From positions 1 to 23,653 of the forward strand of contig DATKCN010000306.1 of NCBI GenBank assembly GCA_035513175.1: DNA of 23,653 nt, given 5' to 3'. Of this stretch, positions 7,997 through 15,432 are shown piece after piece. The translations under genes were made by a program, and so were the position numbers. The first letter of the stretch is position 1. Every line of letters begins with the position of its first letter. The notes beneath the pieces were generated by a model. That model saw only the letters and a list, made by a program, of their open reading frames with translations. It was not told the origin of the DNA and did not search any database. The stretch is from DATKCN01 sp035513175. Its GTDB lineage: Bacteria > Chloroflexota > Chloroflexia > Thermomicrobiales > CFX8.

Positions 7997-8303
7997 TAGG
8001 TCTCCCCTTCAGTCATGACGCCAACCTGACGAGCCCAGGTCGCCTCGCGCGTCTCGTCCTGTCCGTATAACGATCGGCCCGCGAGTTGGCTGCTGGCGTC
8101 CTCACGCTCGGTCGGCTCCAACCGCGTCACTACGCCGGCGCCGCCCGTTCGAAGTGCTCGACATGCCCGACGATTCAATCTCCACGTGCGAGCATTCGCG
8201 CTTCAACCCTAACACGCTCGCCCACCTGCCGCGTTGCGTCTCCTGGGGTAGATTCGGCCCACGCCTTCGCGCGTGCGGTCCACTCGGATCGCCGCGTTCC
8301 ATC
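7997..8303 (-). other. Intergenic region between glgC and the GalT-like gene
   Basis: These 307 bases hold no gene I can support. A 60-codon TTG-started frame (8178-7996) ends with TAG overlapping the GTG start of the GalT-like gene, but it matches no family and lacks a well-placed ribosome binding site. A TTATAC hexamer (8070-8065, minus) could be a -10 box for the GalT-like gene with a leader near 60 bases, but no -35 box is seen. No terminator with a T run follows glgC. Confidence 0.4.
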
Positions 8304-9593
8304 CTACGCCCAAACCGGCGCCTGCAGATCGACCGTCTCGCCACTTGCGATATCCCGCGACTCGAACGCGGCTTCCGTCACGTCGGCCCCGATCACCACG
8401 TTCCGCCCCACGCTGACGCCCGCTGGAATCCGCGCGCTCCGTCCGACGAGCGTCAGCCCGGTGTTCAGCCTGCTCGGTTCGAGCCAGTTCACCGCATGAT
8501 CGTCACCGACCCCGAGGTGTGCTCCCTTCCCAATCTGAACGTGCTTGTCGATGATGCAACGATCCAGAACGACTCCTGGGCCGATCACAGCGTCCGTCAT
8601 GACAATCGAATCTCGGACGACGCACCCATCCTGCAGCACGACGCCCGGAGACAGGATCGATCGTTCGACCGTCGCGCGGATGACGATGCTTCCGTGCGAC
8701 AACAACGAGCGCGACACCTGTGAGCCGTCCATGACCTTCGCCGGAGGTCGTTCCTCGCTACGGGTATGGATGCGCCAGTCTGGGTCGTACAGATTCAATC
8801 CGGGGACGTCCTGGATCTGATCCATGTTCGCGTCCCAATACGACTGCAGCGTCCCGACATCCCGCCAGTAACGGTCAAAGCGGTACGCATGCGCGTTCTC
8901 GTCGGCGATCAGGAATGGGATGACCTCGTGCCCGAAGTCGATCATCGATCGGCCAATGTCATCACGCCGGAAGACATCCAGCAGGATATCGGCCCTGAAG
9001 ATGTAAACCCCCATCGACGCGAGGTTGCTCTTCGGCTCTGCGGGCTTCTCCTCAAAGTTGATCACCTTGCCGGCCGCATCGACATCGATCACCCCGAAGC
9101 GGCTTGCGTCAGACCACGGCACCGGCTGCACCGCGACTGTCACATCCGCGCCCGACTCGCGGTGCACCGCCATCATGGGCCGGTAGTCCATCGCGTAGAC
9201 GTGGTCCCCGGACAGGATCAGCACGTCCGTCGCGCGCGACTCCTCGACGTAGAACAGATTGTGATAGATCGCGTCCGCCGTCCCTCGATACCAGTCGGAG
9301 CGGGCACGACCCAGATACGGCTGGAGCAGCTTGAGGCCGCCGGTGGCGCGGTCGAGGTCCCACGGCCGCCCGTGGCCGATGTGGTCGTTAAGGGAATGTG
9401 GACGATACTGTGTCAGGACGGCGATGTCGAAGATGCCGGAGTTGACGCAGTTTGACAACGTGAAGTCGATAATCCTGTATTTGCCCGCGAACATGACGGC
9501 GGGCTTGGCTCGCTGGCGCGAGAGCACGCTCAGTCGCTCGCCCTGACCCCCGGCCAGAATCATGGCGACGGTCTTGTCACGCTCGACCGACAA
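8304..9593 (-). CDS. glgC: Glucose-1-phosphate adenylyltransferase (ADP-glucose pyrophosphorylase)
   Basis: It makes ADP-glucose from glucose 1-phosphate and ATP in the cytoplasm, the committed step of bacterial glycogen synthesis. The 429 residues match the family length. The nucleotidyltransferase domain shows GGQGERL (15-21), RAKPAV (28-33), WYRGTADAI, SGDHVYAMDY (128-137) and FEEKP (180-184). The C-terminal part has the repeating hydrophobic hexapeptides of a left-handed beta-helix (for example GSIVIRATVERSILSPGVVL). I take the TTG at 9593 as start because GGAGG lies seven bases upstream and the family starts shortly before the GGxGxRL loop. It diverges from accD across 195 bases. No other glycogen gene is in the window. 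Confidence 0.96.
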   Translation of the reverse strand: MSVERDKTVAMILAGGQGERLSVLSRQRAKPAVMFAGKYRIIDFTLSNCVNSGIFDIAVLTQYRPHSLNDHIGHGRPWDLDRATGGLKLLQPYLGRARSDWYRGTADAIYHNLFYVEESRATDVLILSGDHVYAMDYRPMMAVHRESGADVTVAVQPVPWSDASRFGVIDVDAAGKVINFEEKPAEPKSNLASMGVYIFRADILLDVFRRDDIGRSMIDFGHEVIPFLIADENAHAYRFDRYWRDVGTLQSYWDANMDQIQDVPGLNLYDPDWRIHTRSEERPPAKVMDGSQVSRSLLSHGSIVIRATVERSILSPGVVLQDGCVVRDSIVMTDAVIGPGVVLDRCIIDKHVQIGKGAHLGVGDDHAVNWLEPSRLNTGLTLVGRSARIPAGVSVGRNVVIGADVTEAAFESRDIASGETVDLQAPVWA

Positions 9594-9624
9594 GGATTAC
9601 CCTCCGCTCGTGGCCATGCGACCA

Positions 9625-9648
9625 GCGTGTACACTGCACGATACACGC
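9625..9648. promoter_or_regulatory. Inverted repeat overlapping the glgC promoter, possible operator
   Basis: GCGTGTA (9625-9631) and TACACGC (9642-9648) form a perfect 7-base inverted repeat with a 10-base spacer. The element overlaps the proposed glgC -10 box and transcription start, where a repressor would act. No regulator is assigned. Confidence 0.4.
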
Positions 9649-9665
9649 CTCGGTGAAGCGGTCAA
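9638..9665 (-). promoter_or_regulatory. Possible glgC promoter
   Basis: On the minus strand TTGACC (9665-9660) is followed after 16 bases by TATCGT (9643-9638). The -35 box is good and the -10 box is weak. The predicted start near 9631 gives a leader of about 38 bases. Confidence 0.45.
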
Positions 9666-9702
9666 GTGCTGTCGAGACTCAACCGTGATCGCTGCCCTCC
9701 TA

Positions 9703-9711
9703 TGCTATACT
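9703..9711 (+). promoter_or_regulatory. Extended -10 promoter of accD-accA
   Basis: TGCTATACT is an extended -10 element (TGn plus TATACT, 9706-9711). The region 17 bases upstream has no clear -35 box, which extended -10 promoters can tolerate. The predicted start near 9718 gives a leader of about 70 bases before the accD ATG. Confidence 0.5.
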
Positions 9712-9788
9712 GCGCGCCGCCGCATGGGGAAGTCTCCCACTCCGCGTCGTCCGCTGCTGACGTGCCGCCCACACGACCTGGAACGACG

Positions 9789-10733
9789 ATGAGAGAGCTG
9801 TTTCGCCGCCAACCGAAGTTCACTCCCTCGGGCGACGACGACCTGCGCTCCAACCTCCCCGACGACCTGTGGGTCAAGTGTCCGAAGTGTGGCGAGCTGA
9901 CCTATCACAAGGAGCACCTTCGCGCGCTGCGCGTCTGTGTGCGCTGCGGTCACCATTTCCGCCTGTCCGCGCAGGAGCGCATTGAGCTGCTCGCCGACGT
10001 CGACTCATTCGAGGAATGGGACGCCGGCGTCACAACCGCTGACCCGCTCGGCTTCGTCGCCGATGGCGAGGCCTACCTTGACAAGATCAGGTTGACCGGA
10101 CGGAAGTCGCGGCTCCCAGAGGCCCTGATCTCCGGCAAGCTTCAGATTGATGGCCGGCCGGCCGCTGTCGTCGTGACCGATTTCGCGTTCCTCGGCGCAA
10201 GCATGGGCGCCGTGTATGGTGAGAAGCTGGCGCGCGCCTGCGAGCGGGCCGTCGACGAGCAGATGCCGCTCCTGACCGTGTCCGCCTCGGGCGGCGCACG
10301 CATGCAGGAGGGTCTGTTCTCGCTCATGCAGATGGCCAAAACGACCGCAGCGCTCTCGCGACTTGGCGACGCCCGTCTGGCGCACATCTCGCTGCTGACC
10401 GACCCCTGCTATGGGGGGGTGACGGCCAGCTATGCGACTGTCGCGGACGTGATCCTTGCCGAGCCAGGGGCGCTCATTGGCTTTGCCGGGCCGCGGGTCA
10501 TCGAGCAGATCACCCGTCAGAAGCTGCCTCCCGGCTTCCAGACAGCCGAGTTTCTCCTCTCGCACGGGATGATTGACATCGTCGCTCCGCGCCAGAGCCT
10601 GACGTCAACGATCAGCACGCTCCTGAGCCTCTACGCGGCGCCGGAACCTGCCCGCAAGCCGCAACGACGCCGCCGCCTGGAGACAGTCGAGCTCGCCACA
10701 GCCTCCGCGCGTGAGGACAGATCCGATGCTTGA
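9789..10733 (+). CDS. accD: Acetyl-CoA carboxylase carboxyltransferase subunit beta
   Basis: AccD and AccA form the carboxyltransferase that moves CO2 from carboxybiotin to acetyl-CoA, giving malonyl-CoA for fatty acid synthesis. The 314-residue protein has the N-terminal zinc ribbon (C31, C34, C50, C53 in CPKC and CVRC). It also has the crotonase-type carboxyltransferase core with SASGGARMQEG (about 165-175) and GGVTASYA (about 209-216). I chose ATG at 9789, which gives the family N-terminus MRELFRRQPKF. The open frame runs further upstream but without a family match. The stop (10731-10733) overlaps the accA start by eight bases. The last 30 residues are a basic, probably disordered tail. 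accB and accC are not in the window. Confidence 0.97.
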   Translation: MRELFRRQPKFTPSGDDDLRSNLPDDLWVKCPKCGELTYHKEHLRALRVCVRCGHHFRLSAQERIELLADVDSFEEWDAGVTTADPLGFVADGEAYLDKIRLTGRKSRLPEALISGKLQIDGRPAAVVVTDFAFLGASMGAVYGEKLARACERAVDEQMPLLTVSASGGARMQEGLFSLMQMAKTTAALSRLGDARLAHISLLTDPCYGGVTASYATVADVILAEPGALIGFAGPRVIEQITRQKLPPGFQTAEFLLSHGMIDIVAPRQSLTSTISTLLSLYAAPEPARKPQRRRRLETVELATASAREDRSDA

Positions 10734-11595
10734 CACCGAAACTCGGTCACCATGGGATCGCGTGCTGCTTGCGCGTCACGCCAACCGCCCGCACACGCTG
10801 TCGTTCATTCGCGGCCTGTGCGACGAGTTCGTCGAGCTACATGGCGATCGGACCGCCGGCGACGACCCGGCCATGATCGGCGGCCTGGCGCGCTTCCGAG
10901 GACGCACCGTCATCGTCGTCGGCCACCAGAAGGGCGAGTCGACGCGGGAGAACCTGGAGCGCAACTTCGGCATGGCACATCCGGAGGGATACCGGAAGGC
11001 TCTGAGGCTCATGCGGCAGGCGGAGAAGTTCTCCATGCCTCTGCTGGCGTTCATCGACACGCCCGGCGCCGATCCGGGGCTTGAATCGGAAGAGCACGGT
11101 CAGGCGTTCGCCATCGCCGCCAACGTGTTCGGCATGACCAACCTGCGGATTCCGACGCTGTCCGTCGTCATCGGCGAGGGCGGCAGCGGCGGAGCATTAG
11201 CCATCGGAGTGGCTGATCGCGTGCTCATGTTGGAGAACGCCATTTACTCCGTAGCCTCGCCGGAGGCGTGCGCGGCCATCGTCTGGAAGGACGCGTCGCG
11301 CGCGCCTGACGCCGCGGCCGCGATGCGCGTAAGCGCCGTCGATCTGCTGGAGTTCGGGTTGATCGATGAGATGATCGCTGAGAGTCCCGCGGCGCATGAG
11401 GACCCGCAGGCCACGATCGCCGCGACCGGCGACGCGATAGAGCGCAACCTTGCGGAGATCGAGGCGATCTGGAAGCGCGGCCCATCCGGCGAACGGGAAT
11501 TGCTGGACGCCCGCTACGCGAAGTACCGCGCCATGGGCCGCTGGCAGGAGGAGACCACTTCGCTGGTCGCCTCCCTCACATTGGTCACAACGTAG
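10726..11595 (+). CDS. accA: Acetyl-CoA carboxylase carboxyltransferase subunit alpha, short form
   Basis: This is the partner of AccD and binds the carboxybiotin side of the reaction. The 289 residues carry the core motifs: DEFVELHGDR (33-42), NFGMAHPEGYRKALRLM, and GEGGSGGALAIG (150-161). Compared with the E. coli protein of about 319 residues it lacks the N-terminal helical region of roughly 50 residues, resembling the short streptococcal type. The normally strongly conserved TPGAYPG reads TPGADPG here (D116). I chose ATG at 10726, with GAGGACAG about six bases upstream, inside the end of accD. GTG at 10711 is possible. The stop TAG lies inside a hairpin shared with the convergent peptidase gene. 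Confidence 0.96.
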   Translation: MLDTETRSPWDRVLLARHANRPHTLSFIRGLCDEFVELHGDRTAGDDPAMIGGLARFRGRTVIVVGHQKGESTRENLERNFGMAHPEGYRKALRLMRQAEKFSMPLLAFIDTPGADPGLESEEHGQAFAIAANVFGMTNLRIPTLSVVIGEGGSGGALAIGVADRVLMLENAIYSVASPEACAAIVWKDASRAPDAAAAMRVSAVDLLEFGLIDEMIAESPAAHEDPQATIAATGDAIERNLAEIEAIWKRGPSGERELLDARYAKYRAMGRWQEETTSLVASLTLVTT

Positions 11596-11621
11596 CCCGA
11601 GCCGATCCGCCGGGAAGCTAC
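11592..11621. terminator. Bidirectional hairpin between accA and the M24 peptidase gene
   Basis: GTAGC (11592-11596) and GCTAC (11617-11621) pair, with a further CCG/CGG inside after a two-base bulge. The hairpin contains the stop codons of both convergent genes. There is no T run. It could end or protect both messages. Confidence 0.4.
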
Positions 11622-12778
11622 AGATCGAGCACGCGCATCTCGTGGTCCGTGCGGTTGAAGTTCTCGCCGCCGTTCGGCGACACCATCACAACGTCCTCGA
11701 CCCGGATGAACGCGCCATCTTCCATGAACACGCTGGGCTCAATCGTGAAACACATGCCCGTCCGCAGCGTCGTGTCATCGCCCTCCAGCAGGAAGGGCGG
11801 CTCATGCACATCCTTGCCGATTGAGTGACCCAGCCGGTGGATGAAGCGCTCTGCGTACCCGGCATCTCTGATGATCGATCTCGCGACGCGGTCCAGACCT
11901 GCCGCGCTGATTTCCCCATCACGCATGGCATCGATCGCAGCCGCCTGCGCGCGCATCACAAGTTCATGCACCCGACGGTATTCGTCCGCCGGCTCTCCAA
12001 TGAATACCGTCCGTCCGAAGTCTGAGCAGTAGCCGTCTTTCAACATGCCAAAGTCAAACGCCAGCGCCGTCCCGCGTTGCAGCGTCTGCGGGGTGAGCGT
12101 GTCGTGAATCGATCCCTCCCGGTTGGCCCCGGCGCCGTCGATATGGATATGAGTGTGAAACGACACTCCTTCACCGCCAAATCCGACGATCGCTCTGTCG
12201 ATCGCCCAGGCGATATCCTGCTCCGACATCCCCAGCGCCATGCCCGGCAGAATCGCCTCGTAGACATCGTCGGTCAGCAGCGCGTTTCGGCGCATGATCG
12301 ACTGCTCCTCAGCGTCCTTGATCATGCGCATCGGCGCGATAAAGTCGTGCGCGTTGACCAGTGCGGCGCCCGGCGCCGCGCGCAGCAGATCGATGGCCGT
12401 CTTCGCCCAGGTTCGTTCGCCCAGTGCGACGTTGCCCGAGCGACCGCGCAGCTCGCGAACTGCCTCCGCCTGCCGCGCGCTGTAGTCATCCGGCTCGCCG
12501 AGCACGCGCAGATCGCACGCGAACGGCAAGCCCGCAAGTTGGCGCTCGAGCCGCTCGCTGCCCATGCGCGGCTCCAGAACGATGGGGTCTCCGGCCAGCC
12601 CGAGATAGAAGCCGCTGACCCAGTCGCCGGGCCGGTTGTCTTCCGTCGGGTTCGGGATGTCGCGACGCAGACCCGTAACATACTCGAGTGCCGACGAATT
12701 GGGGAGATACAGCAACGTTATCCCACGCTTCTCCATCGCGTCGCGCACGGCTGCGATTCGCGCTCGGTAGGCTGGCAA
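11618..12778 (-). CDS. M24-family metallopeptidase (Xaa-Pro aminopeptidase/dipeptidase type)
   Basis: This pita-bread-fold, two-metal cytoplasmic peptidase of 386 residues probably removes N-terminal residues before proline or cleaves Xaa-Pro dipeptides. An N-terminal creatinase-like domain (about 1-150) precedes the catalytic domain. All five metal ligands can be picked out: D242 and D253 in FDFGMLKDGYCSDFGRT, H318 in HRLGHSIGKDVHE, E347 in FTIEPSV and E361 in RVEDVV. The start is TTG at 12778 with GGAGG six bases upstream. It stands alone, convergent with accA and divergent from the cytochrome gene. It would finish breakdown of proline-containing peptides taken up by the importer at the window start. 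M24 members with other substrates, such as creatinase-like enzymes, cannot be excluded. Confidence 0.9.
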   Translation of the reverse strand: MPAYRARIAAVRDAMEKRGITLLYLPNSSALEYVTGLRRDIPNPTEDNRPGDWVSGFYLGLAGDPIVLEPRMGSERLERQLAGLPFACDLRVLGEPDDYSARQAEAVRELRGRSGNVALGERTWAKTAIDLLRAAPGAALVNAHDFIAPMRMIKDAEEQSIMRRNALLTDDVYEAILPGMALGMSEQDIAWAIDRAIVGFGGEGVSFHTHIHIDGAGANREGSIHDTLTPQTLQRGTALAFDFGMLKDGYCSDFGRTVFIGEPADEYRRVHELVMRAQAAAIDAMRDGEISAAGLDRVARSIIRDAGYAERFIHRLGHSIGKDVHEPPFLLEGDDTTLRTGMCFTIEPSVFMEDGAFIRVEDVVMVSPNGGENFNRTDHEMRVLDL

Positions 12779-12807
12779 GCTCGACCTCCAGATCGTGGGC
12801 AGGGGAT

Positions 12808-12836
12808 TTGACAGGCCATCGACAGATGCCTATAGT
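12808..12836 (+). promoter_or_regulatory. Consensus sigma-70 promoter of the cytochrome c lipoprotein gene
   Basis: A perfect TTGACA (12808-12813) is followed after exactly 17 bases by TATAGT (12831-12836). The predicted start near 12843 leaves a leader of about 170 bases before the ATG at 13012. Apart from this promoter, the gap between the divergent peptidase and the cytochrome gene (12779-13011) shows nothing recognisable. Confidence 0.75.
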
Positions 12837-13011
12837 ACGTCAGGTTGTTTCAGCATGTACTCACCGAGGGCCAGAGTCGATCGCGGACAGCGCGCCAGCG
12901 TCCGGCGCTGCGTCCATGGGCACGCTGGGTTCCGAACCGAGCCAGTTTCGAGAGGCGGGGAACTGGCACGGCACGCGAGTGTGGAACGTTCGAAGGGAGC
13001 ACACCACGGCC

Positions 13012-13449
13012 ATGATGCACACGCAGCGTCGGTTGCCGATCATCCTCGCCGCGGCCGCCGTGTTATTGCTGGTCAGCGCATGCGGGCGCGTCAACCTGGA
13101 GGACCTCACCCCGGAAGCAATTCGCACCGAGATGGCAGGGCGGCCTTCCCCCACCGTCGCTCCAACCCGTGAACCCGCTGGCGTCGGAACCGCCGAAGCT
13201 ACCCCTGGCATCGAGGGCAACCTCGCTGCCGGATCGTCCCTGTACAACGCGCACTGCTCGGGATGCCACGGGACGGGCGGGCAACCAGGCCGCCGCGCGG
13301 CCTCGCTCAATGGAACCGAGTTGACGCTCGAAACATCCCCGTGGATGCGCACCGGCGAAGGGGCGCCCGAGAACCATCCGACCTATACCGTGGCGCAGTT
13401 GAGCGACAACAATCTGATCGACATTTTCTACTACCTCCAGAACCAGTAG
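13012..13449 (+). CDS. Single-heme cytochrome c lipoprotein
   Basis: This small electron carrier of 145 residues is anchored to the outer face of the membrane. It has a signal sequence (residues 4-22), a lipobox LVSAC with C24, a polar Pro/Thr-rich linker (about 45-70) and a class I cytochrome c domain. C82, C85 and H86 in CSGCH attach the heme. M112 in SPWMRTG is the likely sixth ligand, and the C-terminal helix ends with IFYYLQNQ as in c6/cbb3-type domains. The start is one of two adjacent ATGs (13012 or 13015); the nearest purine-rich site, GGGAG, is about 12 bases upstream. A strong promoter precedes it, and a seven-helix membrane protein follows on the same strand. No oxidase or reductase genes are in the window, so its redox partner is unknown. 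Confidence 0.88.
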   Translation: MMHTQRRLPIILAAAAVLLLVSACGRVNLEDLTPEAIRTEMAGRPSPTVAPTREPAGVGTAEATPGIEGNLAAGSSLYNAHCSGCHGTGGQPGRRAASLNGTELTLETSPWMRTGEGAPENHPTYTVAQLSDNNLIDIFYYLQNQ

Positions 13450-13557
13450 CCTCGCGTTCCGGCAACGGACGGACGCGGGATTTGCGCGCTCGCGTTTCGA
13501 CCCGGCGGCTTCGGTAGAATCTCCGAGTCAATGCTGCAGTCGCCTGGTGAAGCGTGA

Positions 13558-14289
13558 TTGGCCCCAATGGTCATCTTCCCGATCGTCGCATCGCTGCTGG
13601 CAGCCGGCTGCTGCGCCGCGGTGGCTCGTGATTACGTCGCCCGGCCGCGTCCGGCCGGCGCGGTCTGGACGGCTGCTTTCGCGATCTTCGCCACGGCGGC
13701 GGCGTTGGAAGTCGTCGGATCCCTCGCCGGCTGGACTCCGCTTCTGGCGCGCGCGTACTACGTGCTGGGCGCGACGCTCGTCGTGGGCTATCTCGCGCTG
13801 GGCGAGCTGTACCTGATCACGCGCCGGGAGCGCGCGGATCGGTTTGCCGGGGTCATGCTGGCGCTCACCGCGCTGGCCGTCTCCCTGATCGCCCGCGCTC
13901 CGGTCGGTCCGGATGTCGCGGACGACGGCTGGCGCGCGCTGGAACGCGGCGCCGGACTGAACGCCCTGACGGTCGGCATCAACGTCTCCGGCACGCTCAT
14001 CCTGGTCGGCGGACTCGCCTACAGCAGCATGAGCTTCCTGCGCCGCCGCGTCATGCGCAACCGGATGATCGGCTGTCTGCTCATCATGACGGGGGCGTTG
14101 GTCGTCGCGCTGGGGGGCACGCTCACCCGGCTCGGCAGCCACCAGTTCCTCTACATCGCCATGTCCGCGGGCATCGCGCTGATCTTCGCGGGCTACCTGC
14201 GCTCGCGGCAGCCGGACACCCAACCCGCGCGCCGCCCTGTCGTGACTGCCGACTGGCGCGACGAGATGTCAAGGCCGGCGTCGAGCTAA
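13558..14289 (+). CDS. Unrecognised integral membrane protein with about seven helices
   Basis: I do not recognise the family. The 243 residues form about seven hydrophobic segments: roughly 5-24, 34-56, 63-87, 96-112, 135-157, 169-190 and 195-212. A polar C-terminal tail follows. Short basic loops (RRER near residue 89; LRRRVMRNR near 160-168) would face the cytoplasm. I start at TTG 13558, since GGTGA lies seven bases upstream; ATG at 13567 would remove three residues. A TAGAAT hexamer (13515-13520) may be a -10 box. It follows the cytochrome c lipoprotein by about 110 bases on the same strand, so a joint role in respiration or membrane redox is possible but unproven. Confidence 0.75.
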   Translation: MAPMVIFPIVASLLAAGCCAAVARDYVARPRPAGAVWTAAFAIFATAAALEVVGSLAGWTPLLARAYYVLGATLVVGYLALGELYLITRRERADRFAGVMLALTALAVSLIARAPVGPDVADDGWRALERGAGLNALTVGINVSGTLILVGGLAYSSMSFLRRRVMRNRMIGCLLIMTGALVVALGGTLTRLGSHQFLYIAMSAGIALIFAGYLRSRQPDTQPARRPVVTADWRDEMSRPASS

Positions 14290-14290
14290 G

Positions 14291-14311
14291 CTTCCGCGTC
14301 AGCGCGGGAAG
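14291..14311. terminator. Hairpin between the membrane protein and M42 peptidase genes
   Basis: CTTCC and GCG (14291-14298) pair with CGC and GGAAG (14303-14311), with one bulged G and a four-base loop. It lies between the convergent stops and includes the TGA of the M42 gene. No T run follows on either strand. Confidence 0.45.
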
Positions 14312-15357
14312 TCCGGCGCTGTCCCCAGCGCGCGAGTGAACGCCGCGATCACCGCCGCGCAGTTGTCGAGATCGCTCAGGCTCACGATCTCACTGGGCGA
14401 GTGCATGTAGCGGTTAGGCACGGATACGATGCCGGTCGGGACCCCTGCCCGCGCGTACGCAATCGCGTCTGCGTCGGTCCCGGTGCGGCGTGGCGTGGCC
14501 TCGATCACGTGCGGTATCGACGCGTTCGTCGCCGCCTCGACGAGCATGCGATGCACGCCGGTGTGCACCGCGGAGCCACGCGCCAGCGCAGGGCCACCAC
14601 CCAGCTTGCATAACCCATTGCCACGCACGTCTGCGTCCGGGTGGTCTGTCGCGTGGGTGACATCGATCACGATCGCCACGTCAGGGTCCAGCGCGTGCGC
14701 GCTCGTGCGCGCCCCGCCGAACGTGATCTCTTCCTGTGTCGCCGCGACGGCCCACACGTCCGCCCGCGGGCGGTCCGCGGACGCCAACAGCCGCAGCGCC
14801 TCCAGCGCGACGAATGCGCCCACGCGGTTGTCGATTCCCCGGCAGGCGATCAGGCCGTCGCCCATGAGCAGAACCGGTTGCTCGATGACCCCGGCGTCGC
14901 CGATCGACACACGCGCCCGCGCGGCGTCCCCGTCAGCCGCGCCGATGTCGATCCACAATGTCCGGATCTTCGACACCTTGTTCATGTCGTCGTCACTCAG
15001 CTGGTGGCGCGGCTTCTTCCCAATCACGCCAACCACCGGCCCGCCCGCGCCAAGGATGCGGATGCGCTGGCCAACGAGAACCTGGTCATCCCACCCGCCA
15101 ATCGGCTGGAACCAGCAGAAGCCGTCATCGTCGATGTGCGAGATCATGATGCCGATCTCGTCGATGTGGCCCTCGATCATCACCTTGGGCCCATCTCCGA
15201 CGAGCCGCGCGTACGCCGTCCCCGTCGAATCGACGGTGACCTCGTCGGCGAATGTCGCCGCCTCGCCACGCCAGACGGTCGATGCTTCGGTCTCGAACCC
15301 TGATGGGCTGGCCGTTTCGAGCAGTCGCAACAGAAATGTTCTGGAATCGTCGTTCAC
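14299..15357 (-). CDS. M42-family metallo-aminopeptidase (glutamyl aminopeptidase/TET type)
   Basis: The 352-residue length and motifs fit M42 enzymes, which assemble into large cytoplasmic shells and trim peptides from the N-terminus using two metal ions. Visible ligand motifs are GHIDEIG (H64, D66), CRGIDNRVG (D176), TQEEITFGG (catalytic E209, ligand E210), VIDVTHATD (D232) and RYMHSPSE (H319). The start is GTG at 15357 with GGAGG about five bases upstream. The gene lies about 75 bases downstream of the PucR-type regulator gene on the same strand, so the two may be co-transcribed. With the M24 peptidase and the peptide importer it fits peptide use as a nitrogen or carbon source. The specificity (Glu, Leu or broad) is not readable. 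Confidence 0.93.
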   Translation of the reverse strand: MNDDSRTFLLRLLETASPSGFETEASTVWRGEAATFADEVTVDSTGTAYARLVGDGPKVMIEGHIDEIGIMISHIDDDGFCWFQPIGGWDDQVLVGQRIRILGAGGPVVGVIGKKPRHQLSDDDMNKVSKIRTLWIDIGAADGDAARARVSIGDAGVIEQPVLLMGDGLIACRGIDNRVGAFVALEALRLLASADRPRADVWAVAATQEEITFGGARTSAHALDPDVAIVIDVTHATDHPDADVRGNGLCKLGGGPALARGSAVHTGVHRMLVEAATNASIPHVIEATPRRTGTDADAIAYARAGVPTGIVSVPNRYMHSPSEIVSLSDLDNCAAVIAAFTRALGTAPDFPR

Positions 15358-15432
15358 TGGTCCTCCAGCAATGTCACGGCACGCGGCGCGCCAGGCGGCG
15401 CGCCGACGATCGTAACATCACGGCGTCTGGCG

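Noticed and set aside
7996..8178. 60-codon frame whose TAG overlaps the GTG of the GalT-like gene
   Set aside because: TTG start with badly spaced purines, no similarity, and other frames are equally open; kept only as a remark in the intergenic entry.
12077..12811. 244-codon plus-strand open frame opposite the M24 peptidase
   Set aside because: Antisense to a peptidase with all metal ligands; no family resemblance.
13528..14223. 231-codon minus-strand open frame, charged and repeat-like
   Set aside because: It is the reverse complement of the seven-helix membrane protein; the apparent charged protein is what a hydrophobic gene gives on the opposite strand.
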